Of a stretch of DNA of 64,000 nucleotides, positions 63,804 to 64,000 are shown in pieces. Made by a program: the position numbers and the translations under genes. The stretch's first letter is position 1. Each line of letters opens with the position of its first letter. Source of the stretch: Thalassovita taeanensis (GTDB lineage: Bacteria; Pseudomonadota; Alphaproteobacteria; Rhodobacterales; Rhodobacteraceae); NCBI RefSeq assembly GCF_900110775.1, contig NZ_FOEP01000002.1, positions 124,001 to 188,000 on the forward strand. The letters run 5' to 3'. Below the pieces are notes generated by a model. The model saw nothing but the letters and a program-made list of their open reading frames with translations. It ran no database searches and had not been told where the DNA came from.

Positions 63804-64000
63804 TCAGAAATCGCACCAAAGGCCGAATTTCATTCCGGTTTCGCGGTCCCCAATCACTGTGTGGCTAAGCCCCGCCTCAAGGTGCCAACGCTCGCCCAGC
63901 CGATAGGCGACCGACGGCACCAACCGCAGGAATGCAGGCTCGGTCATGGATTTGCCGGTCTGAAGCTGCATCATGGCTTTCAGCTTTGGGGTCGGTGACA
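63804..64000 (-). CDS. C-terminal end of a probable outer-membrane beta-barrel protein (partial)
   Basis: The last 65 codons of a gene whose start is beyond the window. Alternating hydrophobic strands (FLRLVPSVAYRLG, WHLEAGLSHTVIG, MKFGLWCDF) and a terminal phenylalanine fit the closing strands of an outer-membrane barrel recognised by BamA. No more can be said from this part. Confidence 0.55.
   Translation of the reverse strand, partial: SPTPKLKAMMQLQTGKSMTEPAFLRLVPSVAYRLGERWHLEAGLSHTVIGDRETGMKFGLWCDF

Noticed and set aside
1-64000. CRISPR array, prophage, transposon or integron.
   Set aside because: No regular spacer repeats, no integrase or transposase motifs and no flanking inverted repeats were seen while reading.

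Overview
The window looks like a chromosomal segment of a GC-rich alphaproteobacterium, most likely of the Rhodobacteraceae (roseobacter group). This rests on gene content and style, not on a database search: a class I lysyl-tRNA synthetase, two HAAT-type (branched-chain amino acid type) ABC transporters, HyuA/HyuB oxoprolinase-like proteins, FNR-type boxes, and tightly overlapping ATGA operons. No rRNA, tRNA, insertion sequence, prophage or CRISPR array was recognised.

Layout. (1) 1-7.5 kb: an extracytoplasmic hydrolase island. It holds a patatin-like lipoprotein (cut by the window edge), a histidine kinase/response regulator pair, a trypsin-like protease with two PDZ-like regions, and, divergently, a PPC-like secreted protein and an exported caspase-fold peptidase. 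A perfect 11-bp-arm inverted repeat lies between the divergent units. (2) 7.5-11.2 kb: a Tat-exported DUF1513-like protein and a small lipoprotein behind a well-placed FNR-type promoter, then purU and a P-loop-like protein lacking the usual lysine. (3) 11.3-26.3 kb: an acyl-CoA catabolic locus. A HAAT ABC transporter, acyl-CoA ligase and acyl-CoA dehydrogenase face a TetR regulator, thiolase, FadJ-like fusion, alpha-methylacyl-CoA racemase, enoyl-CoA hydratase and nitronate monooxygenase. The racemase points to methyl-branched acyl substrates. (4) 26.4-29.7 kb: a copper module, cueR, copA and copZ, with two CueR-type promoters. (5) 29.7-46.9 kb: the most interesting region. A molybdenum hydroxylase, a 6-hydroxynicotinate-reductase-like protein, a UPF0280 (ApbE-superfamily) protein and a DUF1185 protein form one operon. 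Around it lie a MarR regulator, a second HAAT transporter, an unknown membrane protein and HyuA/HyuB. Three closely similar operator-like sequences stand upstream of the units and tie them into one probable regulon for import and breakdown of an unidentified, probably N-heterocyclic, compound. (6) 46.9-64 kb: mostly housekeeping and envelope genes: lepA, a universal stress protein, cold shock protein, two L,D-transpeptidase-like proteins, a lone BrnA-like protein, ettA, a PACE-type exporter, nadD, dacB, a TerB-like protein, class I lysS, a CHAD protein, a large beta-helix protein, and the end of an outer-membrane protein.

How they fit together. Regions 3 and 5 follow the same plan: a periplasmic binding protein and ABC importer sit next to the enzymes that activate or open the imported compound, with a local repressor acting at divergent promoters. 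Region 1 looks like a sensor-controlled set of exported hydrolases. Start codons were chosen from ribosome-binding sites, overlaps and signal peptides where these were informative. No intergenic stretch clearly exceeds 300 bases except 9279-9579, which carries the FNR-type promoter.
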